Positions 1 through 8,743 of a stretch of DNA of 64,000 nt are shown piece after piece. Each line of letters starts with the position of its first letter. The stretch's first letter is position 1. Under the pieces are notes generated by a model. That model had not been told where the DNA came from. It did no database searches and was given only the letters and a program-made list of their open reading frames with translations. The position numbers and the translations under genes were made by a program. Source of the stretch: Paraburkholderia elongata (GTDB lineage Bacteria; Pseudomonadota; Gammaproteobacteria; Burkholderiales; Burkholderiaceae); the NCBI RefSeq assembly GCF_013177735.1, contig NZ_WOEZ01000150.1, positions 24,459 through 88,458 of the forward strand, written 5' to 3'.

Positions 1-1260
1 CATCGCTCGCGCCGACCATGCCGAGAGCAGCGCCGACAAAATCACGTAGCCGCACACGTACCAAGGTTTGCCACCATCCAGGCGCAGCAGCGCCGTCGCG
101 ATGATCGGCGTGAGGCCGCTCGCGAAAATACCCGAGAACTGATACACGAACGAGATGCCGGTATAACGCACCTCCGGATCGAACAGCTCGGCAAAGAGTG
201 CGGCTTCCGGACCGTAGACCATGGCGTAGAAGATGCCGAACGGAATCACCACGCCGAGCCAGACGGCCAGCGTATTGCCGGCCTGAGTCTCCATCAGCCA
301 GAACGCCGGCAACACCGAGACGCCACAGATCAGCGAGCCCCAGCGATACACGCGCGCACGTCCCATCAGGTCCGACATCCTGCCGAAGAAAGGAATGAAG
401 AAGCACATCACCATCGCCGCGATCATCACGCCGGTGAGTGCTTGCGTGCGACTCATCGAAAGATGCTGCGTGAGGTAGCCGATCATGAACACTGCGAAGA
501 TATTGAAGAACACCCCGTCGATCCAGCGCGCGCCCATGCCGAGCAGCACCGAACCGCGATAACGCGTGATCATGTCGACGAAAGGGATTTTCACGGCGCG
601 GCGGTTGCGCTTGAGCGCGAGAAACTCGGGCGTCTCCATCACCTTGACGCGGATGTAAAGGCCGAGCACCACGAGCAGCAACGAAGCGGCAAACGCGACC
701 CGCCAGCCCCATGAGAGGAACGCCGCTTCCGGCAGCAGCCGGGAAATGCCCGCGACGACGCCCGACGCGAGGCACAAGCCGATCGACAAACCGATCTGCG
801 GCAGGCTCGCGTACAGACCGCGCCGGTTCGGCGGGGCATATTCATAGGCCATCAGCACCGCGCCGCCCCATTCGCCACCGAGCCCGATGCCCTGCAACAC
901 GCGCAAGGCGAGCAGCAGAATGGGCGCCCAGATGCCGATCTGATCGAAGGTCGGCACGAAGGCGACCCCCGCCGTCGAAATCCCCATGATGACGAGCGTG
1001 CAGATCAACGCGGACTTGCGTCCGATCTTGTCGCCGAAGTGACCGAAGATCACGCCGCCGAGCGGCCGCGTCACGAAGCCGACGGCGAACGTGCCGTAGG
1101 CCAGCATCGTCGAGACGAGCGGATCGTGAGCGGGAAAGTAAAGCTTGTTGAACACAATGCCGGCCACGACGCCGTACAGAAAAAAGTCATACCATTCGAC
1201 CGTCGCGCCGATCACGCTCGCGAATGCAACGCGGCGGATAACCCGCTTATCGATTGCCAT
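1..1260 (-). CDS. MFS transporter, metabolite:H+ symporter type (3' end outside window)
   Basis: The minus strand is open from an ATG at 1260 to the window edge, at least 420 codons, with no stop inside, so the C-terminus lies outside. The N-terminus has a membrane segment around VEWYDFFLYG, followed by TRPLGG and the MFS loop signature GHFGDKIGRK, an arrangement typical of the metabolite:H+ symporter subfamily (ProP, ShiA and aromatic-acid carriers). It should import a small organic acid, betaine or similar solute across the inner membrane. A strong ribosome site (GGAGGAGG) precedes the ATG, and the gene follows the GMC dehydrogenase by 23 bases, so it probably supplies that enzyme's substrate. 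The exact substrate cannot be read. Confidence 0.85.
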   Translation of the reverse strand, partial: MAIDKRVIRRVAFASVIGATVEWYDFFLYGVVAGIVFNKLYFPAHDPLVSTMLAYGTFAVGFVTRPLGGVIFGHFGDKIGRKSALICTLVIMGISTAGVAFVPTFDQIGIWAPILLLALRVLQGIGLGGEWGGAVLMAYEYAPPNRRGLYASLPQIGLSIGLCLASGVVAGISRLLPEAAFLSWGWRVAFAASLLLVVLGLYIRVKVMETPEFLALKRNRRAVKIPFVDMITRYRGSVLLGMGARWIDGVFFNIFAVFMIGYLTQHLSMSRTQALTGVMIAAMVMCFFIPFFGRMSDLMGRARVYRWGSLICGVSVLPAFWLMETQAGNTLAVWLGVVIPFGIFYAMVYGPEAALFAELFDPEVRYTGISFVYQFSGIFASGLTPIIATALLRLDGGKPWYVCGYVILSALLSAWSARAM

Positions 1261-1283
1261 AGCGCCTCCTCCAATGTTTTGTG

Positions 1284-2951
1284 TCAGTACTGCGCTTCCA
1301 TGCGCGGCGATTGCGATTGCGCTTGCCCGGCCGGAAGGTCGCCCAGACGAGCATCCTCGAGGATCATGCTGGACGCCTTCTCAGCAACCATCACAATCGG
1401 TACGTTGGTATTGCCCGAAACCAGCGTGGGCATGATCGAGCAGTCGACCACTCGCAATCCTTGCGTGCCATACACGCGCAACCGTTCGTCGACCACCGCG
1501 CCCGGATCGCTCGCGACGCCCATCTTCGCGGTGCCGGAGGGATGAAAAATGGTCTGGCCGTATTCGCGGCAAAAGTGCAGCAATTCATCGTCGCTTTGCG
1601 CTTCCCGGCCAGGACGCACTTCGCGTTTCATCAGCGATGCCATGGGCTCCGTGGCGGCGACACGACGCGCGAAACGCACCCCCGCGACCGTCGTGCGGCG
1701 ATCGAGATCGGTCGCCAGATAATTCGGCTGGATCGACGGGGCGTCGCGCATGTCGCTCGTGCGGATCCGCACGCTTCCGCGCGACTCTGGCCGCAACTGG
1801 CAGATCGAATAGGTGCAGCCTGGAAACGCGTGGACATCGCCGCCCGCGGTGTCGGCTGAGAGCGTGGAGAAGTGGAACTGGATGTCGGGCGTTTTCGCCT
1901 CATCCGGCAAGGCGCGGCAAAACATGCCGCCCTGATTGATGCCGACGGACAGCGGGCCTTCGCGAAACAGCGCCCATTGCAAACCCATCTTTGCGCGACC
2001 CGTCCAGGAGTGCAGCAAGTCGTTCGTCGTGATGGGACGCGTCACTTCATAGGTCAGACGTACCTGCAGATGGTCCTGCAGATTCTCGCCGACGCCCGCT
2101 CGATCGGCGACCACCGGAATACCCAACTCATTGAGCAATGTCGCCGGCCCCACGCCCGACACCTGCAACAATTGCGGCGACTGCAGCGCGCCTGCGGTCA
2201 GCACCACCTCGCGCTGCGCGCGCACTTCGTGAACCTTGCCGTGCTGCACATAGCGAATACCCGTAGCACGCGTGCCGTCAAAGAGAATCTTCGATGCCAG
2301 CGCGTCAGTCTCGATCTGCAGATTCGGACGGCTGCGCGCGGGTTTGAGGTAGGCGACGGCCGTCGAACAACGCCAGCCATGCCGCGTGGTCAGCTGGTAG
2401 TAGCCGACGCCTTCCTGATCGCCCTGGTTGAAATCGTCGACCGTTGGGACGCCCAGGCGATTTGACGCGGCGATAAACGCGTCCACGAGTTCGTGGCGCT
2501 GTTTGATCGTAGAGGCCCACAACGGACCGCCCACGCCACGTGTCGGCGACTCGCCGAGCTCGTTGTGTTCGAGCCGCCGGAAGTAAGGCAGGCACTCCTT
2601 CCAGCTCCAGCCACGATTGCCGAGCGCGGCCCAGTGGTCGTAATCCTCTTTCTGGCCGCGAATGTAGATCAGCCCGTTGATGGAACTGCAGCCACCCAAC
2701 GTGCGCCCGCGCGGCCAGTAGAGCTTGCGGTCGTGCATGTTCGGATCCGGGTCGGTGTAAAAGCCCCAGTTGTAGACCGGATGAAACATGGTTTTGCCGT
2801 AACCGATCGGAATATGGATCCACAGAAAGCGGTCGGGCGGACCGGCTTCGAGCAGGCATACCGAGTAGCGGCCATTCTCAGAGAGGCGGTTGGCGAGGAC
2901 ACAGCCAGCCGATCCCGCGCCGACGACCACGTAATCGAAACTCCGTACCAT
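1284..2951 (-). CDS. GMC family oxidoreductase, choline/alcohol dehydrogenase-like
   Basis: FAD-dependent alcohol oxidation in the cytoplasm; 555 residues, the usual length for the BetA/alkyl-alcohol dehydrogenase group. Visible are the N-terminal dinucleotide site GAGSAGCVLANRLSE, the GMC signature LGGCSSINGLIYIRG near residue 85-100, and near the C-terminus HPSGTAKMG with the catalytic His region followed by GNTNVPIVMVAEKAS. The start at 2951 is chosen because GGAGAC lies seven bases upstream and family proteins begin right before the FAD motif; an in-frame ATG at 2993 is less likely. It forms an operon with the downstream MFS carrier and diverges from an IclR regulator. The substrate (choline, polyethylene glycol, alkyl or aryl alcohol) is undetermined. 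Confidence 0.88.
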   Translation of the reverse strand: MVRSFDYVVVGAGSAGCVLANRLSENGRYSVCLLEAGPPDRFLWIHIPIGYGKTMFHPVYNWGFYTDPDPNMHDRKLYWPRGRTLGGCSSINGLIYIRGQKEDYDHWAALGNRGWSWKECLPYFRRLEHNELGESPTRGVGGPLWASTIKQRHELVDAFIAASNRLGVPTVDDFNQGDQEGVGYYQLTTRHGWRCSTAVAYLKPARSRPNLQIETDALASKILFDGTRATGIRYVQHGKVHEVRAQREVVLTAGALQSPQLLQVSGVGPATLLNELGIPVVADRAGVGENLQDHLQVRLTYEVTRPITTNDLLHSWTGRAKMGLQWALFREGPLSVGINQGGMFCRALPDEAKTPDIQFHFSTLSADTAGGDVHAFPGCTYSICQLRPESRGSVRIRTSDMRDAPSIQPNYLATDLDRRTTVAGVRFARRVAATEPMASLMKREVRPGREAQSDDELLHFCREYGQTIFHPSGTAKMGVASDPGAVVDERLRVYGTQGLRVVDCSIMPTLVSGNTNVPIVMVAEKASSMILEDARLGDLPAGQAQSQSPRMEAQY

Positions 2952-3033
2952 TGATGTCTCCGTGCCGATGCCTTTACTTTTAAAACGGATCATTTCGTCT
3001 CAATTTATTGGATGGCAGTTTCGACTTCAAGCA

Positions 3034-3070
3034 AATCCGGTTACGATTGATTAATCCGGTACGAAAACCG
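3034..3070. promoter_or_regulatory. Tandem direct repeat and inverted repeat, candidate IclR-family operator
   Basis: The 217-base divergent interval between the GMC gene and the IclR gene holds two near-identical sites, AATCCGGTTACGA at 3034 and AATCCGGTACGA at 3053, offset by 19 bases (about two helical turns). The second overlaps the inverted repeat CGGT-N6-ACCG at 3057-3070. Position and spacing suit binding by the adjacent regulator; this is inference. Confidence 0.4.
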
Positions 3071-3168
3071 ACTTTTTCGTTTCACTATTCAATCTGCCCG
3101 CACGCGTTCATCCGGGTTGTCACTGATCCGTTCGGGCTGCATTCACCTTCATCCGCCTCGGGAAGGAC

Positions 3169-4014
3169 ATGAGAGACACCACGCACCTCCCCTCACCCGC
3201 TCACGAACCCGCCGACGACACCCGCGTCCTGCGCGCACTTAGCGTGCTAGAACAACTCGCGTCGGCCGGACAACCGTCGTCACTCTCGCAGTTGTCCTCA
3301 CGTCTGCAGATTCCGAAGGCGACCCTGGTGCGCCTGATCGATTCGCTCGAAGCACGCGGTTACGTCACGCACATGCCGGACTCGCGCGGGGCAGATCGCG
3401 CCATTACGCTCGGACCACGCGCCGCGCAGCTCGCCCTGACCACGCTCGCGAACAGCACGTTTACGCGTGCGTGCCGCTCGTTGCTGCGCACGCTCGTGGA
3501 GTCGCTCGGCGAGACCTGCAATCTCACCGTACTCGACGGCGATACCGTGCTGTACGTCGAGCGCGTCGAGACGAGCGAACCCTTGCGTCTGCATCTGCAA
3601 CCGGGGACGCGCGTCCCGCTGCATTGCACCGCCAGCGGCAAGCTGTTTCTTTCGCAGATGACGCCAGCCGAGCGCGGGCTCGTCATCCGGCGCTTGCCGC
3701 TCAAATCGATGACGTACCGCACCCTGACCGATATCGATCTGCTCGAAGCGGAGCTCGACCGCCTCGCCATGCGCGGCATCGGGGTCGACAACGAGGAATT
3801 CGTGCGCGGCATGGTGGCGGTCGCGGTGCCGGTGCGCAATGTCGAGGATGGCCGTGTGCTCGCAGCATTGGCCGTTCATGCGCCCACGGCGCGCGCCAGT
3901 CTGGAGGATCTGTTGAAAGCAGTTCCGAAGCTCAAGGAAATCGCCGTGCGCATCGGACCGCTGCTTCAGCCTGCAACGACGGTAGCAGCGGCGGCGGTGG
4001 CCGTGTCGAAGTAG
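3169..4014 (+). CDS. IclR family transcriptional regulator
   Basis: A 281-residue protein of normal IclR length. Residues about 18-80 form the winged helix-turn-helix (LSQLSSRLQIPKATLVRLID), followed by the effector-binding domain with CNLTVLDGDTVLYVERVET and the typical GTRVPLHCTASGKLFL stretch; IAVRIG lies near the C-terminus. It is transcribed away from the GMC dehydrogenase/MFS operon and the shared interval carries repeats suitable as operators, so it most likely controls that operon in response to its substrate. The C-terminal 15 residues are an Ala/Val-rich tail not typical of the family. Which ligand it senses, and whether it represses or activates, cannot be told. Confidence 0.9.
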   Translation: MRDTTHLPSPAHEPADDTRVLRALSVLEQLASAGQPSSLSQLSSRLQIPKATLVRLIDSLEARGYVTHMPDSRGADRAITLGPRAAQLALTTLANSTFTRACRSLLRTLVESLGETCNLTVLDGDTVLYVERVETSEPLRLHLQPGTRVPLHCTASGKLFLSQMTPAERGLVIRRLPLKSMTYRTLTDIDLLEAELDRLAMRGIGVDNEEFVRGMVAVAVPVRNVEDGRVLAALAVHAPTARASLEDLLKAVPKLKEIAVRIGPLLQPATTVAAAAVAVSK

Positions 4015-4112
4015 AGAGCGCCCGCCACCAACCTGCCACTAGCTGGGAGCAGCGGCGATCGCGAACGAACCACCGCTGCGCCTGCAGTCAAACAGCACGC
4101 GTTAGACAGGCC

Positions 4113-5540
4113 TCAATGGGTGTGAGGCTGATAGTCCACGAATTCCGGTTCCGCTGAAACTGCCCCGCTTTTCCGGGCCCGCCACGCATACGCCACGAGC
4201 AGCACGCCGAGACTCACCACCCCGAGCCACAGCGGCGTACGCTGGTCCGGTATGAACGCCATGGCCACCAGAATGCCGATCATGCCGACGATCGCGAAAC
4301 AAGTCAGATACGGGTAGCACCACATCCTCACGCGCAGCATCTCCGGCGCTTCGCGCTCAAGGCGGGCGCGCAGCTTCAGTTGCGACACTGCGATCAGCAC
4401 GTAGACAAAAATGGCCACCGTGCCGTATGAATTGACAAGGAACGCGAACACCGTGTCCGGCGATACGTAAGACATGACGACCGACACATAGCCGAACAAC
4501 GTGCCGATCAGGATCGCACGAACCGGAACGCCGCGGCGATTGACCTTGGCGAGCGCAGCCGGCGCATCGCCGTGACGGGTCAGCGCAAAGATCATCCGCG
4601 ACGCTGCGTAAAGGCCGGAATTGAGCGCGGACAGCACCGCGGTCAACACGATTGCGTTCATGACATTCGCCGCGGCCGGGATACCCATTGCACTGAGCGC
4701 GCTCACATACGGCGTGGCCATGCGCGGCGAATCCCAAGGCACCAGGGCAACCACGAGCAGGATCGAGCCGACATAGAAAATCAGCACGCGGGTGATCACC
4801 GAATTGGTGGCTTTGGCGACGGCCTTGACCGGCTCATGCGCTTCGGCGGCGGCAATGGTGACGATCTCGGCACCGAAGTAAAAACCCGTCGCCGCAACGG
4901 CGCCGCTCAGCACTGGCCCGATCCCCTTCGGCATCAGCCCGCCATGCGAAAGCAGCGTCGGCATCACGGCGGTGGTGTGCATCGACGCGGGCCACAGACC
5001 CAGCACATAGAGCGCACCGAGGAACAGAAACAGGATGATCGCCGCCACCTTGATGGACGCGAACCAGAACTCGAACTCCCCGTAGCTACCGACCGAGATC
5101 AGGTTGGTCGCGGTCAACACGACCAGCAACACGAGACTGATCGCCCACGCCGGCGTATCCGGCAGCCAGAATTGAACCAGTTTCGCGCCGGCCACCGCCT
5201 CGACCGCCACCACAATGACCCAGAAATACCAGTACATCCACCCAGTCAGAAAGCCGGCCAGTTTGCCCGGCCCGCGCTTGCCGGCAAAGGCGAGGCGCGC
5301 GTATTCGTAAAACGAGCCCACCGCCGGCATGGCACACGCCATTTCTCCGAGCATGCGCATGACTAGCACGATCAGGCCGCCGGTAATCAGAAACGACAGA
5401 ACCGCCGCCGGGCCGGCCTGCCGGACCACGACGCCGCTGCCGACAAAGAGGCCCGCGCCGATCACGCCGCCTAGCGCGATCATGGCCATATGGCGCTCCT
5501 TGAGGCCGGTCTTCAGTTCACTTTTATTCGATACCTGCAT
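4113..5540 (-). CDS. APC-family amino acid permease, GABA/amino acid type
   Basis: A 475-residue inner-membrane permease with about twelve hydrophobic segments. The first helix contains GGVIGAGLFVGSG, the unwound substrate-binding segment of the APC superfamily, preceded by the conserved KTGLKERHMAMIALGG start of the AAT group (GabP, AroP, ProY). A strong site GGAGGTGA sits just before the ATG at 5540. The next gene upstream, 243 bases away, is a PuuB-like amine oxidase on the same strand, so uptake of an amine, GABA or other amino acid for that enzyme is a reasonable inference. The ligand is not defined by sequence alone. Confidence 0.88.
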   Translation of the reverse strand: MQVSNKSELKTGLKERHMAMIALGGVIGAGLFVGSGVVVRQAGPAAVLSFLITGGLIVLVMRMLGEMACAMPAVGSFYEYARLAFAGKRGPGKLAGFLTGWMYWYFWVIVVAVEAVAGAKLVQFWLPDTPAWAISLVLLVVLTATNLISVGSYGEFEFWFASIKVAAIILFLFLGALYVLGLWPASMHTTAVMPTLLSHGGLMPKGIGPVLSGAVAATGFYFGAEIVTIAAAEAHEPVKAVAKATNSVITRVLIFYVGSILLVVALVPWDSPRMATPYVSALSAMGIPAAANVMNAIVLTAVLSALNSGLYAASRMIFALTRHGDAPAALAKVNRRGVPVRAILIGTLFGYVSVVMSYVSPDTVFAFLVNSYGTVAIFVYVLIAVSQLKLRARLEREAPEMLRVRMWCYPYLTCFAIVGMIGILVAMAFIPDQRTPLWLGVVSLGVLLVAYAWRARKSGAVSAEPEFVDYQPHTH

Positions 5541-5782
5541 GTCACCTCCACATCCTGTTGGTGCCGGCGCTGGTCGTGCGGGAGCTGCGTGCGCGGTTGC
5601 GTGCAGTCCCGGAACCTGAGCGCCGTCAATTCGGATCGAGCGAGGACGCTTGCGCGCCTCGCTGCATCGAGTTTTTTCTCATGACTTAACGCGCAGACCT
5701 GTGTGGCTGCGCAGCGCCGTGCGCGTGAGGCACGACGACTGGCGAATGACGTGCCGCGGGTTGCGCCGCACGCAGAGCGCGT

Positions 5783-7198
5783 TTAGGGTTTCTCGTCGCG
5801 CCGGAAATACAACTGGTAGAGCATCCGTTGCCCGATGCGGCGGAACGGTGCGAACGGATGGCCGGGCAACGGGGACGTGAAGATCGGCAGCGTCTGCTTC
5901 GACCCTTTACCCGCTATCCGTTCGGCGAGGCGGCGCCCCGCCTGCTGGGAATACGACACGCCGTTGCCGCCGTAGCCCAGTGCGTAAAACACCGACTGCT
6001 TCGGATCCGGCTGACACACACGCGGCATCATGTCGTGGCTGACATCCACCCAGCCCCACCACGAATAGTCGATCTGGACACCGCGCAACGCCGGGAACTT
6101 GCGGCCCATTCCTTCGACGAGCAACTCGTAATGGCGCGGATTCGGTGCATCCGCACCGGTGATCGCGCTACGGCTGCCGATCTGCAGCCGGTTGTCCGGC
6201 AGGAAGCGATAGTAGAAACGCAAGGTGCGCGTATCGGTGAGCACCTGCGTCGTTCGAAAATTGCAGGCGTCGATTTCCTGCTGCGTGAGCGGCCGCGTCA
6301 CCATCGAATTCGACAGGATCGGCATCACCCGGCTCGTCAGCGAGGGATGGAGGGTCGGCGCCGTATACGCGCCGGTCGCGATACCTACAGACCGGGCCCG
6401 TACGATGCCGCCGGGCGTGCGCAGATGATGAATGCCGTTGATGGTTTCCCAGCCGATCACCGGGCTCGCCGGATGAACCCGCGCGCCCGCTTCGCGCGCC
6501 AGCCGCAGATAGCCGTACGCGAGTTTCAACGCGTGGATGCCGATGCCTTCGGGTTCGTGGAGCGCGCCTGCCGCCTCGCAATCGTTGACGTACTCGCGAC
6601 GGAACGTGGCCTGGTCGATGAGTTCGGACGGGTAGCCGAAAACGTCTTTCCAGACTTTGGCTTCGGCGGCAAGTTTGGCCATCATGCGTGGCCGGTGCGC
6701 AATCAGAAAGTGGCCGCCTGGTTGCGGATCGCAATCGATTTGGGCCACCAGCGACTTGAAGTTGTCGAAGCCTTCCTGGATCTCGTCGTGCATTTTCAAC
6801 GCGACGTCTTTGCCCCAACGCTCGATCCATTGGGAACGCGACAGACGTCCCGACGCATTCTGCCCTTGCCCGCCGTTGCGGCTGCTGCAACCCCAACTGG
6901 TTTTGTTGGCCTCGAGCACAACCGCCTTGATGCCATGCTCGCGCGCGAGACAGAGCGCCGTCGCGAGTCCCGTATACCCTGCGCCGATGATCGCCACGTC
7001 CACGTCGATATCTTTCGTGATCGGGCCATCGTCGGGCGGCGGCGGGCCGGCGGTCGCGGCCCAGTAGGTGGGTGCGTATTGCTTGCCGTGCCCCGGTCCG
7101 GGCGAGACCAGCGGGTCGTATCTCGGGTCATACTGTGTCGCGCTGTCCCGCTCTGCGGACAGACCTTCACCGACCCGTGTAATGACACTGTGCGCCAT
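5783..7198 (-). CDS. FAD-dependent amine oxidoreductase, gamma-glutamylputrescine oxidase-like
   Basis: A 471-residue DAO-family flavoenzyme. The Rossmann motif AIIGAGYTGLATAL lies near residue 70, followed by the PuuB/OrdL-type signature SSRNGGQ and a C-terminal GYGGNGVSYSQQAGRRLAE that closes the FAD site. Relatives oxidise gamma-glutamylputrescine or other secondary amines with release of aldehyde, ammonia and peroxide. The start at 7198 is preferred because GAGGAG lies eight bases upstream; an in-frame start 69 bases earlier would run into the preceding gene. It follows the SnoaL-like gene by 19 bases and precedes an amino-acid permease, suggesting an amine or amino-acid use operon. Confidence 0.85.
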   Translation of the reverse strand: MAHSVITRVGEGLSAERDSATQYDPRYDPLVSPGPGHGKQYAPTYWAATAGPPPPDDGPITKDIDVDVAIIGAGYTGLATALCLAREHGIKAVVLEANKTSWGCSSRNGGQGQNASGRLSRSQWIERWGKDVALKMHDEIQEGFDNFKSLVAQIDCDPQPGGHFLIAHRPRMMAKLAAEAKVWKDVFGYPSELIDQATFRREYVNDCEAAGALHEPEGIGIHALKLAYGYLRLAREAGARVHPASPVIGWETINGIHHLRTPGGIVRARSVGIATGAYTAPTLHPSLTSRVMPILSNSMVTRPLTQQEIDACNFRTTQVLTDTRTLRFYYRFLPDNRLQIGSRSAITGADAPNPRHYELLVEGMGRKFPALRGVQIDYSWWGWVDVSHDMMPRVCQPDPKQSVFYALGYGGNGVSYSQQAGRRLAERIAGKGSKQTLPIFTSPLPGHPFAPFRRIGQRMLYQLYFRRDEKP

Positions 7199-7217
7199 GT
7201 GAAGCTCCTCGTCGGCG

Positions 7218-7622
7218 TCAAACGTTCTGCTTCGGACGTTCCTTGCGGAACGCGCGCTTGACTGCAATCAGACCATCGCGGAACTCGAAGAGATCGCAGC
7301 CTTCTGCTTCGATGCGCCAGCCTTCCGCATGCGTCCCCGTGAACACCCACTCGGACACGCCACGCTCTCCGAGAACGTAGTGACGGCCGTCTCCCCAATG
7401 CGCATCCGGGAAGGTCTTGAAGACCGCTTCGAACGCTGCACGCACCGCGTCGCGGCCGACGAAACGCGTGCCATACACTTCGCTTCCGCCGGCGCCGTCG
7501 AACACACAGTCTTCGGTCATGAAGTCCATCAGCGCGTTCGCATCGTGACGATTAAACGCGTCGGAAAATGCGGCGAGTGTGTCCGCTGTGACCTTCGGTG
7601 CGGACGTTTCTGTTGTGGCCAT
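7218..7622 (-). CDS. SnoaL/NTF2-like protein
   Basis: A 134-residue single-domain protein with the NTF2-like fold pattern: an N-terminal helix (AFSDAFNRHDANALMDFM), then TEDCVFDGAGGSEVYGTRFVG and alternating strands with EWVFTGTHAEGWRIE and GCDLFEFRDGLI. Such proteins are ketosteroid-isomerase-like small enzymes or binding proteins; the sequence does not give the substrate. The gene starts with AGGAGA ahead of its ATG and is followed after 19 bases by the amine oxidase, with which it is probably cotranscribed. It may process the aldehyde or imine product, which is speculation. Confidence 0.75.
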   Translation of the reverse strand: MATTETSAPKVTADTLAAFSDAFNRHDANALMDFMTEDCVFDGAGGSEVYGTRFVGRDAVRAAFEAVFKTFPDAHWGDGRHYVLGERGVSEWVFTGTHAEGWRIEAEGCDLFEFRDGLIAVKRAFRKERPKQNV

Positions 7623-7777
7623 GCATGTCTCCTGCTTGGTGAATTGGGTGCGACTCGTGAGCTTGCCTAAGCGGCGATCTCTTAGGGAAAAGTGTAAGTT
7701 TGGTGTCCACCCGACGGTAGGGCCAGTGCGCTGGTTTCGCCTGGTGCAGCGCGTGTCGAGAACACGCGAGGTGGGTG

Positions 7778-8743
7778 CTAGTTCAGCACTTGCGTGCTTT
7801 CGAGGCAGCGCTTCACGGTGCGCTCATCTTCGTCGCTGAAACGGCCGATCAGGACGATCGTCGATTCAGCCGCTGGGTGACCGGCGAATGGCGTGATGAG
7901 AATGCGGCCGCCCACCACATGGAGTTCCTGCGGAGAAGCATCCTGGTCGAGCCAGACGATCCCCTTCGCTCTCAATAGCGGAACAGACAGGCTGCGAAAC
8001 ACCTCCCTGAGTTTCTTCCTGTCGAGCCGGAAGTCCGATCGAAAGGAAAAGCTGCAGATGCCCTGATGGCTATTGAGGCGCTCGCCCGCCGCGAGAGCCA
8101 GTCCGCCGGTGCGATGGCGGGGCGCGACACTCGCGTCGAAGATCAACTCCAGCGGGATGGATCCGTTTGCCGATTCGAGCAGGATGGACGTGGTTGCCAG
8201 CAACGACACTGCATCTGCCGCCGCCTCTTTGTCCCGTTCTGTGACGAGGTCGGTCTTGGTGAGCACGAGCGCCGTCGCACCCGCGATCTGCCGGCGCACA
8301 ATATCGCCGACATATGGGTCGAGCAAGGTCGCGCCGATTTGCTCCGCATCGACTGCCACGATGATCCCGTATAGCCTGAATGCCCGATCGAGCAAGCCGA
8401 TCTGCGCGATCTTCACGGGATCGGAAACACCGCTGGCTTCGATGATCAACAGTTCGGGACGCTCGGGCCGCGCGCCGATTTTCACGAGCGCGTCGACGAG
8501 CCGGCCGCCGATGGAGCAGCAGATGCAGCCGTTCTCCAGATTGATGACGTCGTCCGTGCGTTCGCGGATCAGTGCGGCGTCGATATTGATATCGCCGAAA
8601 TCATTGACCAGCACGGCCACTCGGCGCTGTCCCGCATTCGAAAGCACATGGTTGAGCAAGGTCGTCTTGCCGGCACCCAGATAGCCGCCGAGCACAACCA
8701 GTGGAATGGGTGGCCGCACGCTCGCGGCCGCAGCGTCATTCAT
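7778..8743 (-). CDS. CobW/YjiA-type GTPase, candidate metallochaperone
   Basis: A 321-residue COG0523 protein. It shows the Walker A motif GGYLGAGKTTLLNHVL near residue 19, the metal-binding GCICC (CxCC) motif near residue 73, and the G4 motif TKTD, followed by a C-terminal CobW domain. COG0523 proteins deliver metal, often zinc, to a client enzyme using GTP. The start at 8743 is chosen because the ATG overlaps the last eight bases of the amidohydrolase gene upstream, which implies translational coupling. The amidohydrolase is a metal enzyme, so it is the obvious client (inference). No Zur-like site was recognised upstream of the operon. Confidence 0.88.
   Translation of the reverse strand: MNDAAAASVRPPIPLVVLGGYLGAGKTTLLNHVLSNAGQRRVAVLVNDFGDINIDAALIRERTDDVINLENGCICCSIGGRLVDALVKIGARPERPELLIIEASGVSDPVKIAQIGLLDRAFRLYGIIVAVDAEQIGATLLDPYVGDIVRRQIAGATALVLTKTDLVTERDKEAAADAVSLLATTSILLESANGSIPLELIFDASVAPRHRTGGLALAAGERLNSHQGICSFSFRSDFRLDRKKLREVFRSLSVPLLRAKGIVWLDQDASPQELHVVGGRILITPFAGHPAAESTIVLIGRFSDEDERTVKRCLESTQVLN

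Noticed and set aside
5828..7261. Plus-strand open frame of 477 codons
   Set aside because: Antisense to the amine oxidase; low-complexity composition typical of shadow frames.
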